64,000 nucleotides of DNA from Peribacillus frigoritolerans (GCF_040250305.1 NZ_CP158190.1:2946001-3010000); one strand, 5' to 3'; shown: positions 18,945-27,833, counted from the first letter of the stretch. The notes: generated from the sequence alone by a model not told the origin. Made by a program: numbers and translations.

Positions 18945-19523
18945 CTAAAATCTATTTGATCCCTGAACACTTTGTTGCCGTAACTGGCAATACTCCGTAC
19001 TCAACAAGGAAAATACCAGGGCATCATGCGACTGATCACGAAGGAATAGGTAACTTCTGAGGCTGCCTTCCTCTTTGAATCCAAATTTCTTCAGAAGGTT
19101 TCTGGATGCAATATTATCCTTGAAAGTTAAAGCGGCGATTCTGTTTAGTCTCAATTCTTCAAAGCAATAGCGCAATACTTCGTTGACAGCTTCAGACGTA
19201 AAGTGTTTCCTCCAATATTCAGGATGGATTTCATATCCTATTTCGGCGCGTTTGTTGGCTAGGCTCAATTGATGCAGGCCAACAGTACCGATGAATTTGC
19301 CTGAATCCTTTAGAATGACTCCCCACCGCATCCCTCGTTTGTTTATATAAGCACTTTTAAACGAGTCGATTAAGCGGCGGGCATCTTCTACTAGAGTTAA
19401 ACTTTCTATCCCATCATATTTGGTCACTTCATCTTTAGAGAGGATTTCAAACAGACTCTCGGCATGATGGTGACCTATTTCGATTAAATGCAGCCTTTCT
19501 GTTTCCAATTCCTTAAACCACAT
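18945..19523 (-). CDS. GNAT N-acetyltransferase (RimJ/RimL type)
   Basis: 192 aa. ETERLHLIEIGHHHAESLFEIL at the N-terminus, FIGTVGLHQL, the acetyl-CoA segment EIGYEIHPEYWRKHFTSEAVNEVL, and the C-terminal RNLLKKFGFKEEGSLRSYLF block, all typical of acetyltransferase_3. Resembles YdaF/YjcK-type ribosomal-protein or peptide N-acetyltransferases; target unknown. ATG after GGAGGGATTCTTCG. Confidence 0.75.
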   Translation of the reverse strand: MWFKELETERLHLIEIGHHHAESLFEILSKDEVTKYDGIESLTLVEDARRLIDSFKSAYINKRGMRWGVILKDSGKFIGTVGLHQLSLANKRAEIGYEIHPEYWRKHFTSEAVNEVLRYCFEELRLNRIAALTFKDNIASRNLLKKFGFKEEGSLRSYLFLRDQSHDALVFSLLSTEYCQLRQQSVQGSNRF

Positions 19524-20045
19524 CGAAGAATCCCTCCGTATATTCAGCTGTCTACTTAATTCTATTCATGATGAAGAGATACCTGTCTTAATGGACAATA
19601 CTTTTTGAAAAATTCCTTTCCTTAACGTACAATGCCGAGTCCTCATGTCCTCCCTTTGTAATCAAATCCTGACGATTTATGGCACATTAAGCCGTCCGTT
19701 TCCACCATAACAATAATAAAAGTCCTAATAGGATGATATTTTTCACTTAGTTCCATATAACCACTTATCATTTTTGATGTCCTTATTATTTACCCCTGAC
19801 AAAATAGTCAGCAATCGTAAAATGATTCTTTTTCTGCATGATATATTTTTTCCGCTCTATCAAAAAGCCCTATGATTTTGGTTTACCATTAACACTTACA
19901 GGGTTATAAGGACCCTTATAATTCTGTTCCCATTTGATACCTTTTCCCCATAGCAACCAAGAATTTCAATGAGCTAATTTTACACAAAACTATTTTTATA
20001 GCATACTATACTTCCAATCCAGATATTCTACTAGGAGGAATCAAA
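19524..20045. other. 522-nt gap between divergent genes
   Basis: AT-rich with no supported gene. Its right end carries the promoter-like element for the LysM-CAP gene. Only weak hairpins are visible otherwise. Confidence 0.4.
19984..20010 (+). promoter_or_regulatory. Sigma-K/sigma-E-like promoter upstream of the LysM-CAP gene
   Basis: AC (19984-19985), 16 nt, CATACTATA (20002-20010). This fits the late mother-cell sigma-K form (AC-N16/17-CATANNNTA) and overlaps the sigma-E -10 CATACAAT. A sporulation promoter would suit a LysM-CAP protein. Confidence 0.4.
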
Positions 20046-20672
20046 ATGAAGAAAATCATCCTTATATCGGCACTGTCCCTATCCCTACTATCTCCAAAAG
20101 TTGCAATGGGAGCCAATACTTACGAGGTGGCAAAAGGAGACACCTTAACGAAAATTGCTTCTGAATATGATGTCAGCCTTGACGAATTACTCAAAACGAA
20201 CTCTGCTATAAAGGATGCAAATCAAATTCGAATCGGACAAATCATAAATCTTCCGGCATCCAACACCACAGTAAATCAAAAAGAAAGTCAATCAGTTGAA
20301 CAACGGGTTCTTAATTTAGTTAACGAAGAACGTTCAAAATCGGGCCTCCCTCCCCTTGAAATGGATACAGCCGTTTCTAACGTAGCAATTCTGAAATCTG
20401 AGGATATGCGTGATAATAATTATTTCAATCATACAAGCCCGAGTTATGGATCGCCTTTCGATATGATGGAATCCTTTGGGATCAGCTACGAGTACGCAGG
20501 GGAAAATATCGCAGCAGGTCAACCTAGTGCGGATGCTGTCATGAAATCATGGATGAATAGCCCCGGACATAAGGCCAATATCCTGAACAAGAACTATACA
20601 CATATTGGAATTGGGCATGTGACAGGAGGGAAATACGCCCACTATTGGACCCAGCAATTCATTGGAAATTAA
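20046..20672 (+). CDS. Secreted LysM-CAP domain protein (YkwD/SafA-like)
   Basis: 208 aa. Signal peptide (about residues 1-22, ending VAMGA). One LysM motif (TYEVAKGDTLTKIASEYDVSLDELLKTN, about 25-68) binds peptidoglycan. A Ser/Gln linker leads to a CAP/SCP domain (about 85-208) with NEERSKSGLPPLEMD, HTSPSYGSPFDMM, GENIAAG and SPGHKANILN. The family includes Bacillus YkwD and spore-cortex/coat-associated LysM proteins. Likely cell-wall or cortex bound; enzymatic activity of bacterial CAP domains is unsettled. CTAGGAGGAA precedes ATG. Monocistronic with a strong terminator. Confidence 0.85.
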   Translation: MKKIILISALSLSLLSPKVAMGANTYEVAKGDTLTKIASEYDVSLDELLKTNSAIKDANQIRIGQIINLPASNTTVNQKESQSVEQRVLNLVNEERSKSGLPPLEMDTAVSNVAILKSEDMRDNNYFNHTSPSYGSPFDMMESFGISYEYAGENIAAGQPSADAVMKSWMNSPGHKANILNKNYTHIGIGHVTGGKYAHYWTQQFIGN

Positions 20673-20680
20673 AATCGTTA

Positions 20681-20709
20681 GAGGCGGCAGATTGCCGCCT
20701 CTTTTTTTA
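20681..20709 (+). terminator. Terminator after the LysM-CAP gene
   Basis: GAGGCGGCA-GAT-TGCCGCCTC followed by TTTTTTTA. Confidence 0.92.
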
Positions 20710-20940
20710 TCCTTATATTCCTAATCTAATGCTTGCTATTATCCGTGATTATATACCTTTCTCACTTTTTATTGATAAGACGGCATATTAGTTCGCTTCA
20801 ATAAAAAAACGTAATTCATAATTTTTTGTGGTGGGGATACGCAAAGTAGTTATATCATACTATCTTTCAATTATCTTACTGATAAAAATTAAATTATGTT
20901 AAAATAGAATTCTAGACATAGGTACAAAGGAGCAATTGTA

Positions 20941-21822
20941 ATGAAAATAGAGGTTGGCTCTGTTATCAACGAATTACGAATAAAACAAAATCTTACAAGG
21001 GAAGAACTTGCTAGCGATATATGTGAACCTAATGCCCTGTCAGATTATGAAAGAAGCATCACTTCTCCAAACATTGATGAATTGGCACTTTTTGCGGATA
21101 AACTTAAAGTTGACCTGCCGTATTTCTTCACTTCCAAAAATGAACCGATTTATAATTACATAGAAACCATTAAACTTTTGGTAAACAAATACAAACGGAC
21201 ACGTAATTATGAAGCAATTTATGAAATCGTCCAAAAAGAAATGGCAACTGCACCGGAAAAATCGATATCATTTTATCAATTCTTAAAATGGCATGAAGGT
21301 ATCTCTTTTTTTTATTTATACAATGACAAACAAAAGGCTATAGAATTATTGAATGAGGCCATTCAGATTACGATGGGTAAACGGGTCATTCTTCATCAAC
21401 AGGAGATAGAAGTTTTAAATAGTATCGGGATCATCCATTTTAAAACGAAGAATTATGAAGAGGCCATCACCATCTTCAAAGAAGCACTGGAATTTATCGA
21501 GAATATTCCCCATGTGAATCAAGAAGGTACCATAATCGTGAAGATCATTCATGGATTAGCACAAACATTGACTGAACTTCATTATTATCAGGAATCATTA
21601 AATCATACTCTTAAAGGGATTAACATTTGTAATTCGATAGAATCGTTATATTTATATGCGGAACTCCATCTTTTAACTGGTAAGAATCTGGTTCATCTGA
21701 AACAACCTGAAGAAGGACTGCACTATATAAGGCAATCCAAGAACATTTTCAGCCTTCAAAAAAATGAAGAATTCGTACAAATTGCCGAACATGAATTGGA
21801 AAGCATTTTGCAATGCTTATGA
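20941..21822 (+). CDS. PlcR/NprR-like HTH-TPR transcriptional regulator (RRNPP type)
   Basis: 293 aa. An XRE-type HTH at residues 1-65 (GSVINELRIKQNLTREELASDI, SDYERSITSPNIDELALFADKL) is followed by about five degenerate TPR units (KQKAIELLNEAIQ, GIIHFKTKNYEEAITIFKEALEFI, EGLHYIRQSKNIF). This architecture is that of peptide-responsive quorum regulators (PlcR, NprR, Rgg family). No short secreted-peptide ORF with a ribosome binding site is visible immediately downstream, where PapR or NprX genes usually lie. It may therefore respond to a distant peptide or be an orphan. ATG after AAAGGAG. Confidence 0.75.
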   Translation: MKIEVGSVINELRIKQNLTREELASDICEPNALSDYERSITSPNIDELALFADKLKVDLPYFFTSKNEPIYNYIETIKLLVNKYKRTRNYEAIYEIVQKEMATAPEKSISFYQFLKWHEGISFFYLYNDKQKAIELLNEAIQITMGKRVILHQQEIEVLNSIGIIHFKTKNYEEAITIFKEALEFIENIPHVNQEGTIIVKIIHGLAQTLTELHYYQESLNHTLKGINICNSIESLYLYAELHLLTGKNLVHLKQPEEGLHYIRQSKNIFSLQKNEEFVQIAEHELESILQCL

Positions 21823-21838
21823 ACTTCATTGGATAAAA

Positions 21839-21869
21839 AAAGATAGAGATTGCTTAAAATTTCTATCTC
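21839..21869 (+). terminator. Hairpin copy 1 flanking the dispersed repeat
   Basis: AAGATAGAGAT-TGCTTAA-AATTTCTATCT, a near-perfect stem right after the regulator's stop codon. A second copy lies at 22078. Confidence 0.55.
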
Positions 21870-21911
21870 AGTTTGTAGGCAAAAGGAGTTCTATCTAAAT
21901 TTTTAAACATA

Positions 21912-22040
21912 GTTGATTGGAACGTAAGGTACGAGACTCCTGCGGGAATAGTGTGTCCAAGGGAGACCCCACAGGCGTATATGCGCCGAGGAGGCTCCCG
22001 GACCGCCCGCGGAAAGCGAGTGCCTGAAGTGGAAATCAAC
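21912..22040. repeat. Dispersed Bacillaceae-type structured intergenic repeat
   Basis: About 129-nt GC-rich element bounded by GTTGATT ... AATCAAC. The interior is rich in inverted repeats (GAGACTCCTGCGGGAA, GCGTATATGCGC, GAGGAGGCTCCCGG, CCGCCCGCGG). It stands out sharply from the AT-rich surroundings. I recognise this sequence type as a repeat scattered between genes in many Bacillus-related genomes; its function is not established. It is flanked by two copies of a short hairpin. Confidence 0.75.
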
Positions 22041-22077
22041 GTCCAAATTTGTACAAGCAAAAAAAACTGTAGCCTCT

Positions 22078-22112
22078 AAGATAGTGATTGCTTAAAATCT
22101 CTATCTTTTTTT
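22078..22112 (+). terminator. Hairpin copy 2 flanking the dispersed repeat, with T-tract
   Basis: AAGATAGTGAT-TGCTTAA-AATCTCTATCTT followed by TTTTTTAG. Nearly identical to the hairpin at 21839, but only this copy has a full T-tract. Confidence 0.65.
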
Positions 22113-22235
22113 AGTATCGTTAGTTCACCCTTACCTTTTATCAATTTCAAATCCTTTAAAACGATCATTACACTTTCAATAGCTCTTCTATGTCAGCTAT
22201 AATAGAAGAATGTAACCCAACTGGAGGAAAAAAAA

Positions 22236-22835
22236 TTGTCTAATAGATTAGGTTTAGTACTTGACGTAGAAACAACTGGTTTACGTCCCTCTTCAGATGA
22301 AATTATCGAGCTTGCCCTTATACTCTTTACATACAGCAGTGAAACAGGGGAAATCATTAATCTTATTGATCAAGAATCATTTTTAAGGGAACCTCTCTCC
22401 TATGGAGCAAGAAGGAATTATGATCAAGCATACAGAATTCATGGAATTCCATACAGCTCTGTAGAAGGAAAAAGTTTTCACGATGAAAAAATTAAATCTT
22501 TCATTGCCCGTACCGATTCGATTTTCGCACATAATGCTTCTTTCGACAGAAGTTTTCTCTACCAAATGTATCCGGAAATCAATGATCAAAAGTGGTTCTG
22601 TACGATGCGGAATGTACCTTGGAAGCAATACGGATTTGAGAATAGTAAACTCTTAACATTACTGCAGGCACATAGTATCACCAATTTTCAAACACACAGG
22701 GCCATGGACGATATTTCTTACCTAATGGAACTTATGAGAAAACCAGGTCCTTCTGGCCATCCTTATTTAAAGGATGTCATTGCAAAAAATCCGATGAAGA
22801 AATATGCACCTGCATCTCAAAAGACAAGGGTATAG
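22236..22835 (+). CDS. DnaQ-like (DEDD) 3'-5' exonuclease
   Basis: 199 aa. ExoI motif LVLDVETTGLRPSSDEIIELAL (catalytic Asp/Glu), ExoII FAHNASFDRSFL, ExoIII HRAMDDISYLMELM (DEDDh: His and Asp). Resembles stand-alone epsilon-like exonucleases of Bacillus. Role in DNA repair or RNA trimming cannot be told. The start is TTG, with CTGGAGGAAAAAAAA directly before it; no better codon exists nearby. Monocistronic. Confidence 0.8.
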   Translation: MSNRLGLVLDVETTGLRPSSDEIIELALILFTYSSETGEIINLIDQESFLREPLSYGARRNYDQAYRIHGIPYSSVEGKSFHDEKIKSFIARTDSIFAHNASFDRSFLYQMYPEINDQKWFCTMRNVPWKQYGFENSKLLTLLQAHSITNFQTHRAMDDISYLMELMRKPGPSGHPYLKDVIAKNPMKKYAPASQKTRV

Positions 22836-22992
22836 CCGTTTAAATATTTACTTCATTGTTCAGGCTGCACCAATGTTTTGTCACAATCAACCGTTGCCCA
22901 TCCCGTTAGAAAATGAATACATATCTTTACGATTGGTGTTATTTTAGGGGCACTTTTATATTCCTGCATTTCACTTATTACCTGATATTTAT

Positions 22993-23029
22993 CAAAAAAC
23001 AGCGACCCGTGACGGGTCGCTGTTTTTTT
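22993..23029. terminator. Bidirectional terminator between exonuclease and yhgE
   Basis: AAAAAACAGCGACCCG-TGA-CGGGTCGCTGTTTTTTT: 10-bp G/C stem with T-tracts on both strands. Confidence 0.93.
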
Positions 23030-23031
23030 GA

Positions 23032-25428
23032 TCATTGTACAGTTACTTCTTCCTGTTGTTCTTTTAACGCGCCGTTCAATTTCTTATACCGATAAATAAA
23101 GTAAAGAAGTGATAATATTAATGCAGCAACGAGGAATATGGCCAATATGCCAAGATTATGCCACATGAAGCTATAATCTCCTGTTGAGATGACTGCCCGA
23201 AAAGCATTAATAGAATAAGTCATCGGTAAGAACGGTGTGAATCCTTGCAGGAAGCCAGGAACCAATTCATTTGGGAATGTTCCGCCACTGCTTGTCAGTT
23301 GAAGAATCAAAATCAATAATGCTATGAAACGGCCAGGATTGTCAAAGGCTGAACCAAGGAACTGAATGATTGCCATGAATGTGCAGCTAGCAAGAATGCT
23401 TACTGCAAAAAATAGTGGCAGGCTCGTAACATTGATTCCAAGGCCTAAAATTAAAATCGAGTCCACCAATATGGCTTGACAGATTCCTATGAGAGCCATG
23501 ACGCTGTATTTACTAATAAACCAGCTAAATCCACTCGCCGGTTTAACAGCAGGATCTCTTAACGGGAAAATGATCGTCAGAACGATAGCCCCGATAAATA
23601 AACTTAATGAAATTAAATATGGTGCAAAACTTGTGCCATAGTTCGGGACATTATTAATTGGTAATTTATCCACTTTAACTGGGCTTGCAAACATGTCATA
23701 TACTTCTTCATTGGATTTTATCTTGCCTGCTTCGTTTGCCCCATCATTCAATTCCTCATGCAATTCTGCAGATCCATCTGAGAGTTTGGCGATTCCATCT
23801 TGCAACTTAATGGCTCCATTCGCCAGTTCTCCCATACCGCTTGTAAGGCTGGAGGAACCTTCTTTCAACTTATCCGTTCCCGTAACCAGACCTTTCGAAC
23901 CTTCGGAAAGCTGTGAGGTTCCACTTGATAATTGCTTGGAGCCACCTTCAAGCTGATCAAGCCCGCTTACCAAGTTATTGCTGCCTTCGGTTAACTGTCC
24001 AAGCCCACTTTGCGCTGAATCTATACTATCGCCAAATGTTGTCAAACCAGACACCAATTGGCCTTGACCATTTTTCAGTTCATTCGCCCCATTGGCGAGT
24101 TTATCCTGAGCTTGCTTTAATTGAGTGAAACCGCCGCTTAATGCACTTGTGCCTTCACCTAACTGATTTGCTCCATCACTAAGGCTATTTGAGCCTTTAG
24201 CAATTTCAGTTGCACTGGCTGATAGTTTCCCTACTCCTTCAGAAACTCCTTTACTACCTTCACTGATGCGGGTTAGAGAAGAAATCACTTCCTGCAAACG
24301 CGCTTTCTCCGCAGGATCATCTGTAGCTTCAGATTGTTGTTTCAATCCGGAAATAACCTCATCCAAACCTGCCGACACTTCTGATGCCCCCGCTTTTGCT
24401 TCGTTCGATGCTGCGCTCCAATCAGACAATGAACCTGAAAGCTGGGCAGCACCAGCCGCTACACCATTTGCTCCCTCAGTCAAAGCGGGCAGCTTTTCTT
24501 CTATTTGATTGAAGCCCTCTAATGACTGCTGCAGTCCAGAGGCCAATTCACCAGTTCCTGCTTCAGATTTCTTGGCTCCTTGCAAAAGCTCGGATTGCCC
24601 ATCTTTCATTTGTCCAACACCAGAGCTAAACTGTTGTAACCCTTGATTGAGTTCTTTTGATCCCGCAGCCGCCGAACCGACCCCATTCGAAAAGGTCAAT
24701 GATTTTTCAGCTAATTTTTCCAAGTTTTCGTGGATTTCTACAGAACCTGAATGAAGGGAATCAATTCCTTCATCCACTTTTTTGGAACCTTCTTTAGCTG
24801 AGTTAATCCCTTCACCAAGTTCACTGGATCCGTTCTTCACTGTATCTGTCCCATCTTTCAATTCCCCAGCTCCATCACTGGCACTTTTGAGTCCGTCAGC
24901 CACTTCGTTCAAATTATCGAACATTGACTCCGCATAGGTTTTCGTAACGGCTGACGATACCTCACCTTTAATTCTCTCCGAAGCTGCGTCACCTATTTTA
25001 GTCGATATATAGTTGAACCCTTCATTGGACGTATAAATTAAATCAAGTTTTTCCGGATTGTCCTCCTGTAAGGTCGTTGCATTCTTCGAAAAGTTTTTCG
25101 GGATTTCTATTTTCATGTAATAATCTTGATTTTCGAGGCCTTCATTGGCTTCTTTTTGACTGACGAAATGCCAATCGAAATCCTTCTTTTCCTTTAATTC
25201 CTTGACTAAATCTTTTCCTATTGTAAGTTCCGAGTCATTGAACTCCGCACCCTCATCCATATTGACAATGGCAACAGGCAATTGGTCGACCTTACCATAT
25301 GGATCCCAAAATGCCCACAGGAACGTGCCGCTATATAATAAAGGAATCAGTATGATCCCTATTATGGAAATGAGTATCATAGGATGTTTTATTATGGCTA
25401 AAAATTCACCCTTTAAAGATTTTAACAC
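23032..25428 (-). CDS. yhgE: YhgE/Pip-family ABC-2-type membrane protein
   Basis: About 798 aa. One N-terminal TM (MILISIIGIILIPLLYSGTF) is followed by a long extracytoplasmic region. Residues about 185-590 consist of dozens of LxxGxxxLxxG heptad-like repeats (e.g. GSKELNQGLQQFSSGVGQMKDG) forming a long coiled stalk. Five C-terminal TMs of ABC-2 permease type follow (about 625-785). Family members include the Lactococcus phage infection protein Pip and B. subtilis YhgE, and some sit with type VII secretion genes. TTG 25437 is too close to AGGAGG, so GTG 25428 is chosen. No YhgD-type TetR gene is adjacent, but a TetR-like operator is upstream. Confidence 0.85.
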   Translation of the reverse strand: MLKSLKGEFLAIIKHPMILISIIGIILIPLLYSGTFLWAFWDPYGKVDQLPVAIVNMDEGAEFNDSELTIGKDLVKELKEKKDFDWHFVSQKEANEGLENQDYYMKIEIPKNFSKNATTLQEDNPEKLDLIYTSNEGFNYISTKIGDAASERIKGEVSSAVTKTYAESMFDNLNEVADGLKSASDGAGELKDGTDTVKNGSSELGEGINSAKEGSKKVDEGIDSLHSGSVEIHENLEKLAEKSLTFSNGVGSAAAGSKELNQGLQQFSSGVGQMKDGQSELLQGAKKSEAGTGELASGLQQSLEGFNQIEEKLPALTEGANGVAAGAAQLSGSLSDWSAASNEAKAGASEVSAGLDEVISGLKQQSEATDDPAEKARLQEVISSLTRISEGSKGVSEGVGKLSASATEIAKGSNSLSDGANQLGEGTSALSGGFTQLKQAQDKLANGANELKNGQGQLVSGLTTFGDSIDSAQSGLGQLTEGSNNLVSGLDQLEGGSKQLSSGTSQLSEGSKGLVTGTDKLKEGSSSLTSGMGELANGAIKLQDGIAKLSDGSAELHEELNDGANEAGKIKSNEEVYDMFASPVKVDKLPINNVPNYGTSFAPYLISLSLFIGAIVLTIIFPLRDPAVKPASGFSWFISKYSVMALIGICQAILVDSILILGLGINVTSLPLFFAVSILASCTFMAIIQFLGSAFDNPGRFIALLILILQLTSSGGTFPNELVPGFLQGFTPFLPMTYSINAFRAVISTGDYSFMWHNLGILAIFLVAALILSLLYFIYRYKKLNGALKEQQEEVTVQ

Positions 25429-25584
25429 GCTTACCAAGCCCTCCTATACGGCGAATATGCCGTTTATTAATCTATCTAGGTGAAAACTGATTGAAGAATA
25501 GATAATTAAGTCATTTGCTTCTGCAATATATAATTTAAATTCTTGTTCACCTTAATATATATAATTTTTAAACAAACAATAATT

Positions 25585-25611
25585 ACTGACCGTATTGTTC
25601 ATTTGGTCAGT
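25585..25611. promoter_or_regulatory. TetR-type operator upstream of yhgE
   Basis: ACTGACC (25585-25591) and GGTCAGT (25605-25611) form perfect 7-bp arms 13 nt apart, upstream of a likely minus-strand promoter (TTGTTT, 16 nt, TATATT). TGACC/GGTCA half-sites are typical of TetR-family repressors; B. subtilis yhgE is preceded by a TetR gene (yhgD). Confidence 0.55.
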
Positions 25612-25762
25612 ATCACGAAAATAATATAACATTTATCCTTCTTTTTATCAATATTTTTTCACAGTCTTATATCGTATATTTACTGCTTTTCTCTTTATAT
25701 CCTATTTAGATTGCCCTTTTAGCTGATTACGAACTTATCATGAAATATCTCTGATATTACAT

Positions 25763-25799
25763 GGCAAAAAAGGGTATCCATAATGGATACCCTTTTTGT
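25763..25799 (-). terminator. Terminator of the nitronate monooxygenase gene
   Basis: AAAGGGTATCCA-TTA-TGGATACCCTTTTTT stem with T-tracts on both strands. Confidence 0.9.
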
Positions 25800-25835
25800 T
25801 AGCTATATTAGCATAATTAATAAAGCGCTTTCATA

Positions 25836-26834
25836 TCATTTCGATATAATTCCTTTTAATTTTTCCGCCTGCCCGGTCAATTTCTCCAAGGACTCCTGAT
25901 ACTCTTTTTCCAATTGTTTAATGATGCCGGCAGCGGTATCTATTTTTTTAATTGCCCCTACACCATGACCCGCTGACCAAATATCACGCCACGCTTTAGA
26001 TTCCGATGGTTTGGACATGCTGTCAAAATCGACTTTTTCTTTTTTGGCTAATTGTTCCGGGTCCATGCCTTCCTTTCTGATGCTCGGTTTCAGCATATTA
26101 CAATTAACGCCTGAAAATGCATCAGTCAAGATGATGTCATCATGATCACAATCGACAAGCATTTCACGATATTCATCATTTGCCCTGCTCTCTTTCGCCA
26201 CGATAAAACGAGTACCCATATATGCAAGATCCGCTCCAGCTGCCTGAGCTGCCAAAATACTGTGACCAGTACTGATGGATCCGGCAAGCAAAATGATTCC
26301 GTCCCAGAATGTCCTTACGCTGTCCACGAAAGCAAAGCTATTTATCTCACCCGCATGACCACCGGCTCCCGCGGCAACCAAGATCAATCCGTCCACACCT
26401 GACTCCGCAGCTTTTTTTGCAAAATCCACAGAGCTGACATCCGAAAAGACCAAGCCGCCATAGCTATGTACGACATCCACCACATGTTTGGGTGAACCTA
26501 ATGATGTAATGACGATGGGAGGCTGATGCTTTTTGACCAATTCCAACTCTTCTTCAAGCCGGCTATATGTACGGTGGACAACCATATTCATTGCCCATGG
26601 AGCAATCTTAGAGCCTGGTTCTTTAGCCTTTGCTGCAATCAATGTGTCGTTTATGTCACCCATCCATTGATCCAGTACCTCTATCGGACGCGCATTCGGT
26701 GCTGGAAAAGAGCCGATCACCCCATTCAAACAGCATTCTTTCACTAACTCAGGACCGGATATTAAAAACATAGGTGCTGAGATAACTGGTAAAGATAATT
26801 GATTCCACCACTGTTCAGGCAAACTTCTAGTCAT
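25836..26834 (-). CDS. Nitronate monooxygenase / NAD(P)H-dependent flavin oxidoreductase
   Basis: 332-aa TIM-barrel FMN enzyme (2-nitropropane dioxygenase family). PVISAPMFLISGPELVKE at the N-terminus, catalytic-His region AAGAGGHAG, and FMN phosphate-binding GSISTGHSILAAQAAGADLAYMGTRF. The C-terminal WSAGHGVGAI motif is typical of class I NMO. Oxidises toxic alkyl nitronates or 3-nitropropionate; some members are enoyl-ACP reductases (FabK), but the motif set favours NMO. GGGAGG lies 8 nt before ATG. Monocistronic. Confidence 0.8.
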   Translation of the reverse strand: MTRSLPEQWWNQLSLPVISAPMFLISGPELVKECCLNGVIGSFPAPNARPIEVLDQWMGDINDTLIAAKAKEPGSKIAPWAMNMVVHRTYSRLEEELELVKKHQPPIVITSLGSPKHVVDVVHSYGGLVFSDVSSVDFAKKAAESGVDGLILVAAGAGGHAGEINSFAFVDSVRTFWDGIILLAGSISTGHSILAAQAAGADLAYMGTRFIVAKESRANDEYREMLVDCDHDDIILTDAFSGVNCNMLKPSIRKEGMDPEQLAKKEKVDFDSMSKPSESKAWRDIWSAGHGVGAIKKIDTAAGIIKQLEKEYQESLEKLTGQAEKLKGIISK

Positions 26835-26942
26835 CCATTAAACCTCCCATTATTAATATATTACCAAAATATAACACTACAAGATTATCATACTTCTAAA
26901 ATACACAATTTTCAAGAAATTAATTCGGCAGCGCCATTTTAA

Positions 26943-26982
26943 TAAAAAAACTGTATATGGAGTAGTTCCCATATACAGTGTC
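26943..26982 (-). terminator. Terminator of the HAD phosphatase gene
   Basis: ACTGTATATGG-GAACTACT-CCATATACAGT stem followed by TTTTTTTAT on the minus strand. Confidence 0.9.
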
Positions 26983-26985
26983 GAT

Positions 26986-27729
26986 TCAATTTGAAAGCAC
27001 CCATTTGCGAATGGCCTTAGCCACACCATCTTCTTCGTTTGTCGCTGTAACCCAGTCTGCTTTTTCTTTCACAATTTCTTGGGCGTTTCCCATTGCCACA
27101 CCCACTTTTGCTTCAGAAATCATTGCAAGGTCATTAAGGCTGTCACCCACTGCCATAACATTATCCATAGTAATATCGAGCAATGAACATACGAGCTTTA
27201 TCGCTTTCGCTTTATTTACGCCCATGGCATTCACTTCAATATTCGTCGGGCTTGAATTACTTATTTCAAAGTTTCCTTTTGATACCAGTTCATCCATGAT
27301 GATTTTGCGAATGCTTTCATCATCTGTATCAAATCCGAATTTAAGCCATTGCGAATCATGGATTTTCTCAGGCATTTCAGCCCTGTAAATATTATCGCAG
27401 CTTATTGCCCAGAAATGAGTACCATGTTTTTGGCTTAATTCCCACATCCATTGTATGGAATCGCTATCGACGATATTCCTTTCCACCAGTTTTCCTTGAT
27501 TATCGTAAATTTCGCTTCCGTTTACCGTAATGAGGTATGATTGAAGTTCCATTGACTTTGCAAAATCACTGCATGTCGCATAGGATCTTCCTGTGCTCAA
27601 TACCACAAAAACCCCTTGATTTTCGGCTTCTTTTATCGCTCTGCGATTTTCTTCAGATATCTCTCCAGCCTTATTGAGAAGCGTGCCATCCATATCAAGT
27701 GCAACTAGCTTAATATCTTGTTTCTCCAA
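26986..27729 (-). CDS. Cof-type HAD-IIB family phosphatase
   Basis: 247 aa. HAD motif I ALDMDGTLLNKAGEIS (nucleophile Asp12 region), motif II VVLSTGRSY, motif III Lys in NKAKAIKL, and motif IV AVGDSLNDLAMI. A C2B-type cap lies between motifs II and III. Bacterial Cof proteins dephosphorylate sugar phosphates, FMN or PLP precursors; the substrate is open. The start is TTG behind AAAGGGTGAAAAAGA. Monocistronic. Confidence 0.82.
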   Translation of the reverse strand: MEKQDIKLVALDMDGTLLNKAGEISEENRRAIKEAENQGVFVVLSTGRSYATCSDFAKSMELQSYLITVNGSEIYDNQGKLVERNIVDSDSIQWMWELSQKHGTHFWAISCDNIYRAEMPEKIHDSQWLKFGFDTDDESIRKIIMDELVSKGNFEISNSSPTNIEVNAMGVNKAKAIKLVCSLLDITMDNVMAVGDSLNDLAMISEAKVGVAMGNAQEIVKEKADWVTATNEEDGVAKAIRKWVLSN

Positions 27730-27833
27730 TCTTTTTCACCCTTTCATAATCCTTCTTTATGTAACTAAGTCCATGATAGCTTATAATGCATACGTAAGGA
27801 AAGTACGTGAAGAATTGAACAGGCATTATCATT

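Noticed and set aside
21863..22060. Minus-strand ORF within the dispersed repeat
   Set aside because: Lies across the structured repeat; open frame is a by-product of its GC-rich sequence.
21823..22235. Hidden PapR/NprX-like signal peptide gene
   Set aside because: I read the gap for a short ORF with ribosome binding site and export signal on the plus strand and saw none.
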